Shown: positions 1 through 7,911, counted from the first letter of the stretch. The stretch: DNA of 32,143 bases from Methanoregulaceae archaeon (GCA_021371995.1 JAJFVA010000009.1:1-32143); one strand, 5' to 3'. A program made the numbers and translations. The notes: generated by a model not told the origin, from the sequence alone.

Positions 1-419
1 TCCTTATACTGCTCCAGGACTTTCCGGATAATCCGGCTCGTGCTGGAACAGGAGTCCCCGGGATACTGGCCGATTCTCACCACATCAGAGGTGATACTTC
101 TTGCAAGGAGTTCTCCTTTGATCTTTTCTTCGTCAAAATGCTGGTTGAACCCGATGGTGATGATCGCCGGTCCAATCTCGCGGATCGGCCGGAACATGTC
201 ATGCAGGTCGCCGAGCACCGCATGGTCGACCGGTTTTAACGCCGCGACCATCTTCAGGCGCTGGTCTTCGGGGAGGACCGGTTTTGGCTTATGCCGGACA
301 TTGGCATCCCTGGCCACGATCACGCAGAGTTCCTCACCAAGCCGGCGCGACTCCTCGAGATAGTAGAGGTGCCCCGGGTGAAGCAGGTCAAAGGTCCCCG
401 TGGCAACGATCCGCTTCAT
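1..419 (-). CDS. ribL: FAD synthetase RibL (FMN adenylyltransferase), 3' end cut off by window edge
   Basis: The visible 139 residues begin MKRIVATGTFDLLHPGH, the nucleotidyltransferase signature with HxGH at residues 14-17, and later carry a CSSTSR stretch near residue 128 that matches the ISSTxI-type second signature. Archaeal RibL makes FAD from FMN with ATP (or CTP). The ATG overlaps the stop codon of the JAMM gene in an ATGA at 416-419, so the two are translationally coupled and share an operon with the dihydropteroate-synthase-like gene. The family is about 145-150 residues long, so only a few C-terminal residues are missing. Other small cytidylyltransferases (phosphopantetheine or glycerol-3-phosphate type) share the fold. 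The choice of RibL rests on overall resemblance to the archaeal group and is inference. Riboflavin genes ribB and ribK lie 20 kb away in this window. Confidence 0.8.
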   Translation of the reverse strand, partial: MKRIVATGTFDLLHPGHLYYLEESRRLGEELCVIVARDANVRHKPKPVLPEDQRLKMVAALKPVDHAVLGDLHDMFRPIREIGPAIITIGFNQHFDEEKIKGELLARSITSDVVRIGQYPGDSCSSTSRIIRKVLEQYK

Positions 420-787
420 TCCACCACCCCGATGTCAACCGGTGTGCCGCTGGCAGAAAAACAGCGCCAGTCGTCCTCTTCATACGGGAATCCCACGATG
501 ATATGGTATCTCCCCGTCCGCGGGAAGAACCCGAGATCGGCATCAGAAGGGAAGATGACCCCGTTCGGGTGGGAGTGGGCGCTCCCCGCCAGGTGGGTGT
601 CAAGCGGCATCATGTCAAGAAAAAGGCTTGCAGAATATTCGTTGCTCGTGGTGCCCGGCACCAGGTTGATCTCTTCAATGATACCGTCCTGTTCGCGAAG
701 GAGCCCGGCAAATTCGTTCGGGTGCTGCTCCCGCCCGAGCTGGAGCAGGAGGGAGAGCAGGTCCTTTCGTATTCCCCTGATACGCAT
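416..787 (-). CDS. JAMM/MPN-domain metalloprotease-like protein
   Basis: This 123-residue protein (from the ATG at 787) is a single JAMM domain. Glu25 in HPNEF is the conserved upstream glutamate. H71-S-H73 followed by S81 and D84 gives the full zinc motif HxH-x7-S-x2-D, so it should be catalytically competent. In archaea such proteins cleave isopeptide-linked SAMP/ubiquitin-like modifiers, or release sulfide from sulfur-carrier proteins. The substrate here is unknown. The start at 787 is preceded by AGGAT and gives a protein of normal family length. A TTG at 868 in the same frame would add 27 residues and overlap the upstream gene by 23 bases. It is preceded by GGGAG, but those bases also encode the upstream protein. 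The gene sits 58 bases after the dihydropteroate-synthase-like gene and overlaps ribL by 4 bases. Confidence 0.82.
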   Translation of the reverse strand: MRIRGIRKDLLSLLLQLGREQHPNEFAGLLREQDGIIEEINLVPGTTSNEYSASLFLDMMPLDTHLAGSAHSHPNGVIFPSDADLGFFPRTGRYHIIVGFPYEEDDWRCFSASGTPVDIGVVE

Positions 788-845
788 ATCCTGCCCTAGT
801 TTTGGGATAGCGGAGAGATTAAACCAGGGGTCGGGATACCCTGCC

Positions 846-2258
846 TCAGAAGGGGCCGTCCTGTTCAAAACTTCTCCCGAACCTTATGGCGAGTTCGGCC
901 TTGTAGAGTTCGGCTCCAAGGTAGGCAGCATGATCAAGGAGCGAGACCTCCCCGCGTTCCAGGATTTCGTGGAACACGTCTGCCCAGGAACTCCCCCGGT
1001 ACGCCCTTCCGCTGATGACGGCCACGATCTCGTTTCCCTCGATCCCGATACGGAAGTTCCCGCAGGGATCGTAGGTGATCTCCTGCGGCATCTTCCCTGC
1101 AGGTATCTCTTCACGGTAGTGCAGCGGAGGCTCCCGCCTTCTCCGTTTTTCCTTGAGCACGAGAAGGTCGATCCCAAGATCCTTTGGATAGGGCCGTTCC
1201 TTTGCAAGCACCATCATCTCTGTCGCCCGGCGCATCTCACTGACAGCCCCCCTGGTCTTGTCCGAATGCTCACTGGTGAATATCACGGATGCCTTCACCT
1301 CCATTGCCATCCCGGCAAGGAGTGCGTTTGCCCCGATCGAATCGGCATCGAGGAGTTCTGCCACGTTTCCAGCTCCGAAGAAGAGAGGGTAGCCGGGATC
1401 AGAAAAATTCGAGAGAGAAGGGACAAGCCCTGACCCGACAGGAGCGATGAGCGGATCGGCTATGATACAGGAGATCCCGGCCGACTCCGCCCGCCTGATA
1501 TTCTCAGCAAGGGATTGATCCCCGGGCACAACTACCGCCCCTGCCCCGCATTCTGCTACACGGCCACCAACAGGACCGATGTTCCGGTCCGACAGCGAGA
1601 GCACAAGGTCGGCCCGAAAAAGCCCTGCCGCGATCAGGGCCGGGTCCTGGGTATCGATGGAAAGAGGTCCCGGAAGGTCTTCCAGTTCACATAAGACCCG
1701 CTTCACATCGTCAGGGGTCGCATCAAATCCGAATCCCAGGTCCACGATGTCAGCGCCGGATGCAAAATATTCACAGACCTTCGCACGGATATCTGCCTCC
1801 TTGTGGGCGTCCATGATCTCGGCAAGAACCTTCATCCTCGAATTGCCACCGATTTTCACGCCCCTGATGAGGTACTCTCCTTCTGCCTCTTCCTCCCGTT
1901 CCGCAATAGTCCGCATTGCTTCCGTCCGTTTCTCGGATACCAGGAAATCATCTGCGGGAGTAGTCCGGGAGAGCTGAATGGTGCCGAGGAGGGGCAGGAT
2001 CAGGGCAAGATCGGCAGCATGACGGGGGCCCCTGTAGACAGGAACCCCTGTCCGCCGCTCAACCTCTTCGAATGATGCAGTACACATGCCTGAGACGAGT
2101 GCCAGGTCATACCCCCTGCCTGAAAGAAGCCTCTCCAGATGTGCGGGGGTGAGAAAGGAGGCGATCTCCCCGGTCACCACAACGTCTGCATCCATCCCCC
2201 GGGCTGCCATTTTCACCATTTCAAAGGTTACAGAGCCGGTAGGGAGGAGGATGCGCAT
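846..2258 (-). CDS. Dihydropteroate synthase-like protein (methanogen family)
   Basis: The protein has 470 residues in three parts. An N-terminal domain (about 1-125, starting MRILLPTGSVTFEMVK) is typical of the methanogen dihydropteroate-synthase-related family. A TIM-barrel pterin-binding-like core follows (about 130-330, with GGNSRMKVL, DIVDLGFGFDATP and LSIDTQDP). The C-terminal region (about 375-470, with EITYDPCGNFRI) resembles DUF4346. The family occurs widely in methanogens and is thought to act on pterins, but the exact reaction is not settled to my knowledge. Methanopterin synthesis uses a different enzyme for the true dihydropteroate-synthase step, so a simple folP label would mislead. 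It is the first gene of a minus-strand unit with the JAMM protein and ribL. A TATA-like AATATTCATT about 38 bases upstream could be its promoter. Confidence 0.8.
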   Translation of the reverse strand: MRILLPTGSVTFEMVKMAARGMDADVVVTGEIASFLTPAHLERLLSGRGYDLALVSGMCTASFEEVERRTGVPVYRGPRHAADLALILPLLGTIQLSRTTPADDFLVSEKRTEAMRTIAEREEEAEGEYLIRGVKIGGNSRMKVLAEIMDAHKEADIRAKVCEYFASGADIVDLGFGFDATPDDVKRVLCELEDLPGPLSIDTQDPALIAAGLFRADLVLSLSDRNIGPVGGRVAECGAGAVVVPGDQSLAENIRRAESAGISCIIADPLIAPVGSGLVPSLSNFSDPGYPLFFGAGNVAELLDADSIGANALLAGMAMEVKASVIFTSEHSDKTRGAVSEMRRATEMMVLAKERPYPKDLGIDLLVLKEKRRRREPPLHYREEIPAGKMPQEITYDPCGNFRIGIEGNEIVAVISGRAYRGSSWADVFHEILERGEVSLLDHAAYLGAELYKAELAIRFGRSFEQDGPF

Positions 2259-2345
2259 GATAATTCTTGTACTCTATCAGCACCAATGAATATTTCTGAA
2301 CGTATCCAAAAAGGAGGCATTTGTCGGGACCTGCCCCAGCACAGA

Positions 2346-2603
2346 TTACACTCGATGATAGATGTTTTTCCGGTGCCCGATTCCGATAACAAGAATGACG
2401 AGTGACTGCCTGTGGACATCGAGCAGGATCCGAAAATTACCAACCCGGAATGAGAAGAGTGGAGAGCCTTCCAGCTTGTGGATGAAGGTCAATGGCTCGG
2501 TGGCAATCCCTTCAAGCGCCAAAAGGATTCGCTCGCGATCATGGTGAGGGAGTGCCTTCAGATCACGCAAAGCCCTTTGAGAATAGGTCAGAGTATAGGG
2601 CAT
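2346..2603 (-). CDS. RelE/ParE-family toxin
   Basis: An 85-residue basic protein with RelE-fold hallmarks: YSQRALRDLKALP near the N terminus, RVGNFRILLDV in the central strands, and the C-terminal GHRKNIYHR. RelE toxins cleave mRNA on the ribosome; ParE members attack gyrase instead. The arginine- and histidine-rich C terminus favours the RelE-like type, but this is inference. The start codon directly follows the antitoxin stop codon (2604-2606), giving the usual antitoxin-first, tightly coupled order. The protein looks full length and undamaged. It stands 87 bases before the dihydropteroate-synthase-like gene on the same strand. Confidence 0.85.
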   Translation of the reverse strand: MPYTLTYSQRALRDLKALPHHDRERILLALEGIATEPLTFIHKLEGSPLFSFRVGNFRILLDVHRQSLVILVIGIGHRKNIYHRV

Positions 2604-2840
2604 TTACGATAATCCCAACTCTTTCTTCACCTGTTCGTGAGAATAGATACGGCCTTCGCGGATATCACGGACACTCTCTTCAATGGCATTCAGCTCCTCT
2701 GCTGTCAGTGGCTCGGTATCATATGTCTGATCCAGCAACCGGCCGATCACATCGTTATATGATTCCCTTGGATGACTCTTCAGTGCATCCAGGCGCCGCC
2801 GGTTATCAGTGCTGATGCGGAGGCACGGGTTGTTTTGCAT
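2604..2840 (-). CDS. Antitoxin partner of RelE-type toxin
   Basis: A 78-residue acidic protein. The N-terminal part (LRISTDNRRRLDALK, then SYNDVIGRLLDQ) reads like a short ribbon-helix-helix DNA-binding unit: a strand followed by two helices. The C-terminal half (residues 45-78, rich in Glu) would wrap the toxin. It is the first gene of the pair and abuts the toxin start with no spacer. Archaeal antitoxins of this kind repress their own promoter. The bases around the start codon (2837-2854) form an imperfect palindrome containing GTATAC that could be the operator. No transposase or integrase is visible nearby. Confidence 0.78.
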   Translation of the reverse strand: MQNNPCLRISTDNRRRLDALKSHPRESYNDVIGRLLDQTYDTEPLTAEELNAIEESVRDIREGRIYSHEQVKKELGLS

Positions 2841-2854
2841 ATCTATGTATACGC
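2837..2854. promoter_or_regulatory. Imperfect palindrome at antitoxin start, candidate autoregulatory operator
   Basis: The 18 bases match their own reverse complement at 12 positions and have GTATAC inside. They cover the ATG of the antitoxin and the bases just upstream, where a self-repressing antitoxin would bind. The evidence is symmetry and position only. Confidence 0.25.
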
Positions 2855-2947
2855 TTGTAGACTTATGAAGATATTGATGAATGAATGGAATCGGTACAAC
2901 AATTCAATCTTGCTTAATACCAGTGAGATAAAAAGTCATATGGTACC

Positions 2948-3616
2948 ATGCTTTCCTGCGACCTCCATGTCCACACCAGTTTTTCGCGTGACGGGGAGAG
3001 CAGCCCCGAGGAGATCATACGCAGGGCTGAGGCAGCCGGCCTTGATGCCATCGCCATCACTGATCATGATACCGTGGAAGGTGCTGTTGCCGCACTCAGC
3101 ATCCCTTCCCGCATCGTGATCATTCCGGGTATCGAGATCTCGACCCGGCAGGGCCACCTGATCGCACTCGGGGTCACCGAGAAGATCCCCTCCGGGCTGG
3201 ATGTGCTTGAAACCATCAGGATTGCAAAGGAGAGGGGGGCTGTCCTCATCCTCCCCCACCCGTATCACATCTGGCGGCACGGAGTCGGAAGGAAACTCCG
3301 TTCTGCACTGTATTCGGTTGACGCCATCGAGATCTTCAACAGCCGGTACATCGTCGGATCGGCAAACCTCAAGGCCGCACGGATGGCACGTCGTATCGGC
3401 AAGCCATGCGTCGGAGGATCCGATGCACACCACTCACGATACGTTGGATTTGGATGGACAATCGTGGATGCAGAGAGAGACTGCGCCTCAATCCTTGCCG
3501 CGATCAGGGCAGGAAAGACCAGGGCGGGGGGGAAGATGACCCCTCTTCCAAGCTATACCAGGCAGACGATAAGGAATACATGGAAGAAGTTCAGGCGCCG
3601 GATCTCCCACCGGTAA
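2948..3616 (+). CDS. PHP-domain metal-dependent phosphoesterase
   Basis: A 222-residue PHP-superfamily protein. The metal ligands are in place: H7-V-H9 in DLHVHTSFSRDG, D39-H40-D41 in ITDHDT, E63 in GIEIS, H70, the histidines in LPHPYH, and D-x-H in GGSDAHH. Stand-alone PHP proteins of this size hydrolyse phosphoesters such as short oligonucleotides, nucleoside 3',5'-bisphosphates or histidinol phosphate. Which applies cannot be read from the sequence. The basic C-terminal tail (TRQTIRNTWKKFRRR) might bind RNA. The gene overlaps truA by 37 bases in another frame, so the two are probably co-expressed, which favours a role in RNA metabolism (inference). Confidence 0.85.
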   Translation: MLSCDLHVHTSFSRDGESSPEEIIRRAEAAGLDAIAITDHDTVEGAVAALSIPSRIVIIPGIEISTRQGHLIALGVTEKIPSGLDVLETIRIAKERGAVLILPHPYHIWRHGVGRKLRSALYSVDAIEIFNSRYIVGSANLKAARMARRIGKPCVGGSDAHHSRYVGFGWTIVDAERDCASILAAIRAGKTRAGGKMTPLPSYTRQTIRNTWKKFRRRISHR

Positions 3617-4404
3617 GACTGGCCTGCAGGGTCGCCTACCTTGGTGACCGGTTCTTTGGATCGCAGATGCAGGCAGAAGCGCGGACTGTTGAGGGAGAAT
3701 TTATATCCGCATGTATCCGGCTCGGCCTCTTTTCAGACCACCGGAGTGCCGGATTCTCTGCTGCCGGAAGGACGGATCGCGGGGTCCATGCCAGGGGGCA
3801 GATCTTCGCCTTTTTTACGCCGTATCCCTCCCGGGCGCTCTCTGCCCTCAACTGGCAGCTGCCTTCAGATTGCTGGATCAGCGGATGTGCAAGGGCTGAT
3901 GCCGGTTTCAACCCGCGGTACGATGCAAAAAGCCGGACCTACCGCTATTATTTCGGGACCACCGCCCTTGATGAGAAGGCCATGGATTCTGCTGCCCGGC
4001 TTTTTGTCGGCACCCACGATTTCTCCATCTTTTCGAGGACCAGTGAACGAAACCCTGAGCGGACGATCACCGCGGCGAGAGTCTGGGGTGAACCAGGCAC
4101 CTGCATTTTTGAGGTGACCGGTGACAGTTTCCTCTGGAACATGGTCCGGCTCATGGCGGCCTGCCTCAGGCGTATCGGGGAAGGAGAGGAGGGGGAGGAT
4201 GCAGTTATTCAAAGGCTTGAAGGTGAACGGCTCTCACCGCTCTCCCCGGCACCACCTGATGGTCTCATCCTCTGGGACGTGGACTGCGGGATATCGTTCC
4301 TTCCGCTTCCTCTGGAAGGGAGGCGGCTGGCGATTCTCCTGCGGCTCCGTGAACACCATGCTGTGCTTGAACGGGTGGTCCGCGACCTGAAAGAAGGGAA
4401 CTGA
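3580..4404 (+). CDS. truA: tRNA pseudouridine(38-40) synthase TruA
   Basis: The 274-residue protein has the TruA signature: VAYLGDRFFGSQ near the N terminus, catalytic Asp66 in AAGRTDRGVHA, the RTYRYYF strand, and the C-terminal GDSFLWNMVRLMAACL. TruA converts uridines 38-40 of the tRNA anticodon arm to pseudouridine. The frame is open further upstream, but the ATG at 3580 has AAGGA four bases before it, and family similarity begins just after it. The gene therefore starts inside the PHP gene. A small ACCGGT/ACCGGT hairpin follows the stop codon. Confidence 0.9.
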   Translation: MEEVQAPDLPPVRLACRVAYLGDRFFGSQMQAEARTVEGEFISACIRLGLFSDHRSAGFSAAGRTDRGVHARGQIFAFFTPYPSRALSALNWQLPSDCWISGCARADAGFNPRYDAKSRTYRYYFGTTALDEKAMDSAARLFVGTHDFSIFSRTSERNPERTITAARVWGEPGTCIFEVTGDSFLWNMVRLMAACLRRIGEGEEGEDAVIQRLEGERLSPLSPAPPDGLILWDVDCGISFLPLPLEGRRLAILLRLREHHAVLERVVRDLKEGN

Positions 4405-4405
4405 T

Positions 4406-4430
4406 ACCGGTCTTCATGCGAACCGGTTTG
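4406..4430 (+). terminator. Possible terminator hairpin after truA
   Basis: ACCGGT at 4406-4411 pairs with ACCGGT at 4422-4427 around a 10-base loop and is followed by TTT. The stem is short and the T-run weak. The rest of the 176-base gap to 4580 shows only a TATA-like CATAAATCC about 30 bases before the next start codon. Confidence 0.3.
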
Positions 4431-4580
4431 GATAATGATGAGCGGGAAGAGTGTGAGCGGGTGTAATTCCGGAATGCTTCCTGGGAACAATGATGCAGAC
4501 AGGGTTGACGGGCCTATCCATGGTACCGATCTGCCTAAGCCTCCATCTTCATAAATCCTCCGGGAAAAGATCTCTTCAGG

Positions 4581-5039
4581 ATGGCACGGTTTGTCTGCAC
4601 GCGGTGCGGAAAATGCTGTATGAGCCTTGGCCGGCATATCCGGATCGAGCGGAGCATTTCTGCGGCGCAGCACTACTGCCGCGTGACAGTCACTGGTGAA
4701 CTGCTCCCGGTCGCGGTTCATCCGCAACACCGGGATCTCTTTTCATCGGGTGAGAGGGATCCCTCCTGGTGCCCGTTCCTCCGGAAGGAGGATGCGGGTC
4801 TCTTCACCTGCACAATCTACGAGACCCGGCCCCGTATCTGCCGGGAGTTCAGGTGCCGTACGATGATAATCTATGGTCCCGGAGGCAGGGAAGCGGGGTG
4901 TGTAAAGGGAAGAAGAAGCCTCGTGACTAATGATCCTGTCCTTGAATCCGCATGGCGGGAGATCCCTCCAGATTCAAACGATGCCGTCCTGAAAGAAATT
5001 CTCCGGAAGCACAGCTACTTGGCCGAACTGCTGGAGTAA
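4581..5039 (+). CDS. YkgJ-family cysteine-cluster protein
   Basis: A 152-residue protein with the CxxCxxCC N-terminal motif (C6, C9, C12, C13 in CTRCGKCC). Further cysteines lie in CPFL, FTCTIYETRPRICREFRC and GCVKG. This matches the zinc- or iron-chelating YkgJ-like family, whose members bind a metal or an iron-sulfur cluster. The function is generally unknown, although one distant relative is FliB-like. It appears to be transcribed alone: a TATA-like CATAAATCC sits about 30 bases upstream, and a small hairpin (TCCCC 5051-5055 with GGGGA 5064-5068) lies between it and porB. Confidence 0.75.
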   Translation: MARFVCTRCGKCCMSLGRHIRIERSISAAQHYCRVTVTGELLPVAVHPQHRDLFSSGERDPSWCPFLRKEDAGLFTCTIYETRPRICREFRCRTMIIYGPGGREAGCVKGRRSLVTNDPVLESAWREIPPDSNDAVLKEILRKHSYLAELLE

Positions 5040-5050
5040 GGCCTGGCCAT

Positions 5051-5068
5051 TCCCCGGATTCGAGGGGA
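5051..5068. other. Small hairpin in the por leader region
   Basis: TCCCC at 5051-5055 can pair with GGGGA at 5064-5068 over an 8-base loop, between the cysteine-cluster gene and porB. It could end the upstream transcript or be a regulator site for por. The likely TATA element of por (CTTATTAC, 5077-5084) lies just downstream. Confidence 0.25.
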
Positions 5069-5115
5069 TAATACCCTTATTACTGATGGAAGGCTAACCT
5101 TTCTTACGATTTTCC

Positions 5116-5997
5116 ATGACCGAGATCCCCAAAGAGGAGTATATACTGAAGTGCACATCGGCCTGTGCCGGATGCCCCTCCTCCCTCATTCTCCGGTATG
5201 TCCTCAAGGCAGCAGGACCTGATACGGTGCTTGTCGTCCCTGCCTGCTGCACCAGTGTCATACAGGGCATCTACCCCAATACCGCACTGAATGTTCCCGT
5301 GTACAATGTTGCGTTTGCTGCCGCCGCGGCGTGTGCATCAGGAATGAGCGAAGCATTCCGGAAAGCCGGGAAAAAGACCAGCGTGATCGTGTATGCCGGT
5401 GACGGCGGGACGGTCGATATCGGCATCCAGGCCCTCTCGGGGGCATTCGAACGGGAGACCGATTTCCTTTATATCTGTTACGACAACGAGGCGTACGGCA
5501 ATACCGGCATGCAGCGATCCGGTTCAACTCCTGTTGGTGCGAGGACCACCACCACGCCGGGCGGAAAAACCCATGCAAAAAAGGATATCGACGCCATTGT
5601 CGCTGCCCATAATCCTTCCTACCTCGCAACAGCCTGTGCTGCGTACCCGCAGGACCTCTTTAAAAAGGTCGGAAAAGCCCTCTCTCTCCGGGGGTCAAAG
5701 TTCATCCATGTCCTTGCCCCGTGTCCCCCCGGATGGCGCTTCTCCTCAGAGATGACCGTCGAGATGGGGAAACTCGCGGTTAAATCCGGCATCTGGATCC
5801 TGTACGAGAGAGAGAGTGGGAAGGTCACCATCAACGGTCCTTCAAAAGCGGCAATGATCAAGCCGGTCCCGCTCGAGGATTACCTGTCAGGCCAGGGCCG
5901 GTTTAAGGGGATTAGCCAGAAGGCCATCGATGCACTGAAGTCCCAGGCAGAGCAGCGGGCAAAGCACCTGCAGAAGGAGGCTGAAGGGATATGCTGA
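5116..5997 (+). CDS. porB: Pyruvate synthase (pyruvate:ferredoxin oxidoreductase) beta subunit
   Basis: This 293-residue subunit binds thiamine diphosphate: G95-D96-G97 starts the motif that ends in YDNEAYGNTG (Asn124). Cluster-ligand cysteines are expected at C17 and C20 (ACAGC), C44 or C45, and C203 (LAPCPPGW), as in beta subunits with one [4Fe-4S] cluster. The enzyme reductively carboxylates acetyl-CoA to pyruvate using reduced ferredoxin, the main entry of C2 units into biosynthesis in methanogens. The TTTTPGGK region fits PorB rather than 2-oxoglutarate (KorB) or branched-chain enzymes. It is the first gene of the operon and overlaps porA by 7 bases. Confidence 0.92.
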   Translation: MTEIPKEEYILKCTSACAGCPSSLILRYVLKAAGPDTVLVVPACCTSVIQGIYPNTALNVPVYNVAFAAAAACASGMSEAFRKAGKKTSVIVYAGDGGTVDIGIQALSGAFERETDFLYICYDNEAYGNTGMQRSGSTPVGARTTTTPGGKTHAKKDIDAIVAAHNPSYLATACAAYPQDLFKKVGKALSLRGSKFIHVLAPCPPGWRFSSEMTVEMGKLAVKSGIWILYERESGKVTINGPSKAAMIKPVPLEDYLSGQGRFKGISQKAIDALKSQAEQRAKHLQKEAEGIC

Positions 5998-7103
5998 CGA
6001 TCGCCACCGGGAACAAAGCGGTCGCCGCCGCGGTGAAAGAGGTCAGGCCGGAAGTCATCGCCGCATACCCGATCACCCCCCAGACCGAGATTGTCGAGCA
6101 GATCGCCGAATACGTGACCTCCGGTGAGCTGGACAGCCGTTACATCCCGGTGGAGAGCGAGCATTCCGCGATGGCTGCCTGTATCGGGGCGAGCATCACG
6201 GGGGCAAGGACGTTTACCGCCACGAGCTCCCACGGCCTGGCCTATATGCACGAAATGGTCAACTGGGCGGCGGGAGCCCGGCTTCCGATTGTCATGGCGA
6301 ACGTGAACCGGGCCCTTGGCCCCGGGTGGAATGTCTGGGCCGAGCATACCGATTCCTTCCAGGAGCGGGATACCGGCTGGCTCCAGGTCTACGTGAGCAC
6401 GGTGCAGGAAGCATACGATACTGCCCTCATGGCGTTCCGGATTGCAGAACACAAGGACGTTCTCCTTCCCGTGATGGTCAACCTGGACGGATTTGTTTTA
6501 TCGCACTCCATGCAGTCGCTCGAGACGGTAACTCCGGGAGACTTTGTTCCACCCCTCCACCTCCCCCACGCGATCGATGTCACGAACCCGGCCGGTTACG
6601 GTACATTGACCGGACCCGATGAGCACTTCAAATTCCGGTGGGAGATCGAGCAGGCGATGAGGAAATCGGTTCGGGTCATTGCAGATACCGAGAGAGACTT
6701 TGCCGAACGGTTCGGCCGGCAGTACGGGGTCGCAGAGGAGTACCGGTACGAGGATGCCGATGTGGTAGTGATCGCGATGGGAACCCTTGGCAAGGAGGCC
6801 GAGGTGGCAGTCGATCTCCTGCGAAATGAAGGGGTGAAGGCCGGATCCCTCCGGGTCCGGTGGCTCCGCCCGTTCCCGGAACTCGACCTCTCCGGCCGCG
6901 ATATCGTGGTCATCGATCGCGATTATTCGTTCGGTTTTGGAGGAGTCCTTGCCCATTCCCTGATGGCCAAGTCCCGGATTGAGCCATACAGCGTGATCGC
7001 CGGCCTCGGAGGTCAGGAAGTCACCTTCGATGACATCGCAGGATTTGTGAGGGACAGAACGCCTGGCAGTGAAACATGGTTCGGGGTGAAGGGCAATGTA
7101 TGA
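5991..7103 (+). CDS. porA: Pyruvate synthase alpha subunit
   Basis: The 370-residue subunit carries the pyrimidine-binding domain (AAYPITPQTEIVEQIAEYV at about 24-42), the SSHGLAYMHEMVNWAAG helix, and a transketolase C-terminal-like domain (VVVIAMGTLGKEAEVAVDLL, then LRVRWLRPFPE). Together with PorB it forms the catalytic core that condenses acetyl-CoA and CO2. It overlaps both neighbours (7 bases with porB, 8 with porC), which implies coupled translation and fixed stoichiometry. The length is slightly below that of typical PorA (about 380-390), but no domain seems missing. Confidence 0.92.
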   Translation: MLTIATGNKAVAAAVKEVRPEVIAAYPITPQTEIVEQIAEYVTSGELDSRYIPVESEHSAMAACIGASITGARTFTATSSHGLAYMHEMVNWAAGARLPIVMANVNRALGPGWNVWAEHTDSFQERDTGWLQVYVSTVQEAYDTALMAFRIAEHKDVLLPVMVNLDGFVLSHSMQSLETVTPGDFVPPLHLPHAIDVTNPAGYGTLTGPDEHFKFRWEIEQAMRKSVRVIADTERDFAERFGRQYGVAEEYRYEDADVVVIAMGTLGKEAEVAVDLLRNEGVKAGSLRVRWLRPFPELDLSGRDIVVIDRDYSFGFGGVLAHSLMAKSRIEPYSVIAGLGGQEVTFDDIAGFVRDRTPGSETWFGVKGNV

Positions 7104-7623
7104 GATACGGATCCACTCCAGGGGGGGACAGGGCGGGGTCACTGCCGCCCGCCTCCTCGCGCTCGCTGCATTCCGGGACGGAAACTATGCAACAGCATGC
7201 CCGTTCTATGGAGCGGAACGGCGGGGTGCCCCCGTCGTCTCCTATGTCCGGATCGATGACCGGCCGATCCGGATCTACAGCCAGATACGGAACCCGGACC
7301 TGGTTGTTGTGCTGGATCCAAGCGTGATGGAGGTCGTGGACGTCCTCCATGGCCTGAAATCAGGCGGGCGGGTCCTGATCAACGGGGCAACTACTGATAA
7401 GATCCGTGGCTGCCCGGCCTATGCCGTCGATCTGACCGGGATCGCGCTCGCAGAGAAACTGGTTGTTGCCGGCAGCCCGATCCTGAACACCCCGGTGATC
7501 GGGGCCCTTGCAAAGATGGGAATAGTCTCAGTCGATTCGGCAAAGAAAGCGATCCGGGAGATGTTTTCCGATGAAAGAAATGTCAGGGCAGCAGAAGCGG
7601 CCTACCGGGAGCTGGTGATATGA
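7096..7623 (+). CDS. porC: Pyruvate synthase gamma subunit
   Basis: A 175-residue subunit with the gamma-subunit signature RGGQGGVTAARLLA (residues 9-22), the FYGAERRGAPV segment and the GSPILNTPVIGALAKMG stretch, all typical of the CoA-binding gamma domain. It overlaps porA by 8 bases and porD by 4 (7620-7623), so all four por genes form one translational chain. Pyruvate specificity comes from the company it keeps; the gamma domain alone does not separate pyruvate from other 2-oxoacid enzymes. Confidence 0.9.
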   Translation: MYEIRIHSRGGQGGVTAARLLALAAFRDGNYATACPFYGAERRGAPVVSYVRIDDRPIRIYSQIRNPDLVVVLDPSVMEVVDVLHGLKSGGRVLINGATTDKIRGCPAYAVDLTGIALAEKLVVAGSPILNTPVIGALAKMGIVSVDSAKKAIREMFSDERNVRAAEAAYRELVI

Positions 7624-7865
7624 GCACCTGCCCGGCAATGAGCAGACCGGTCAAGGGGGCTTCGGGAAAGACCGGGTCCTGGCGGGTCTTCAGACCTGTC
7701 GTGGACAAAGAGAAATGCAATGCATGCGGCATCTGCGCCATGTTCTGCCCGGATGCAGCAATCAGCGAGGAGCTCGAAGTCGATCTCGATTTCTGCAAGG
7801 GATGCGGGATCTGTGCACAGGAGTGCCCGAAAAAAGCAATCTCTATGGAACGGGAAGAGAAATAG
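7620..7865 (+). CDS. porD: Pyruvate synthase delta subunit (two [4Fe-4S] ferredoxin)
   Basis: This 81-residue subunit has two complete CxxCxxCxxxCP motifs (CNACGICAMFCP and CKGCGICAQECP), which bind two [4Fe-4S] clusters passing electrons between external ferredoxin and the PorB centre. The first 30 residues (SWRVFRPVVDKEKC) are the usual PorD-type lead-in. It closes the operon, and a strong hairpin follows at 7886-7911. Confidence 0.92.
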   Translation: MSTCPAMSRPVKGASGKTGSWRVFRPVVDKEKCNACGICAMFCPDAAISEELEVDLDFCKGCGICAQECPKKAISMEREEK

Positions 7866-7885
7866 CCCCTTCCGGTTTTAAGAGG

Positions 7886-7911
7886 AGATCCGGTTCTCCC
7901 TGACCGGATCT
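7886..7911. terminator. Bidirectional terminator hairpin between por operon and convergent gene
   Basis: GATCCGGT (7887-7894) and ACCGGATC (7903-7910) pair perfectly around an 8-base loop, and A7886-T7911 adds a ninth pair. It fills the 46-base gap between the convergent stop codons of porD and the zinc-ribbon gene, so it could serve both strands. Confidence 0.7.

Noticed and set aside
291-1433. Long plus-strand open frame of 380 codons
   Set aside because: It lies opposite ribL, the JAMM gene and the pterin-like gene, and its product has no recognisable motif. The minus-strand frames carry clear family signatures.
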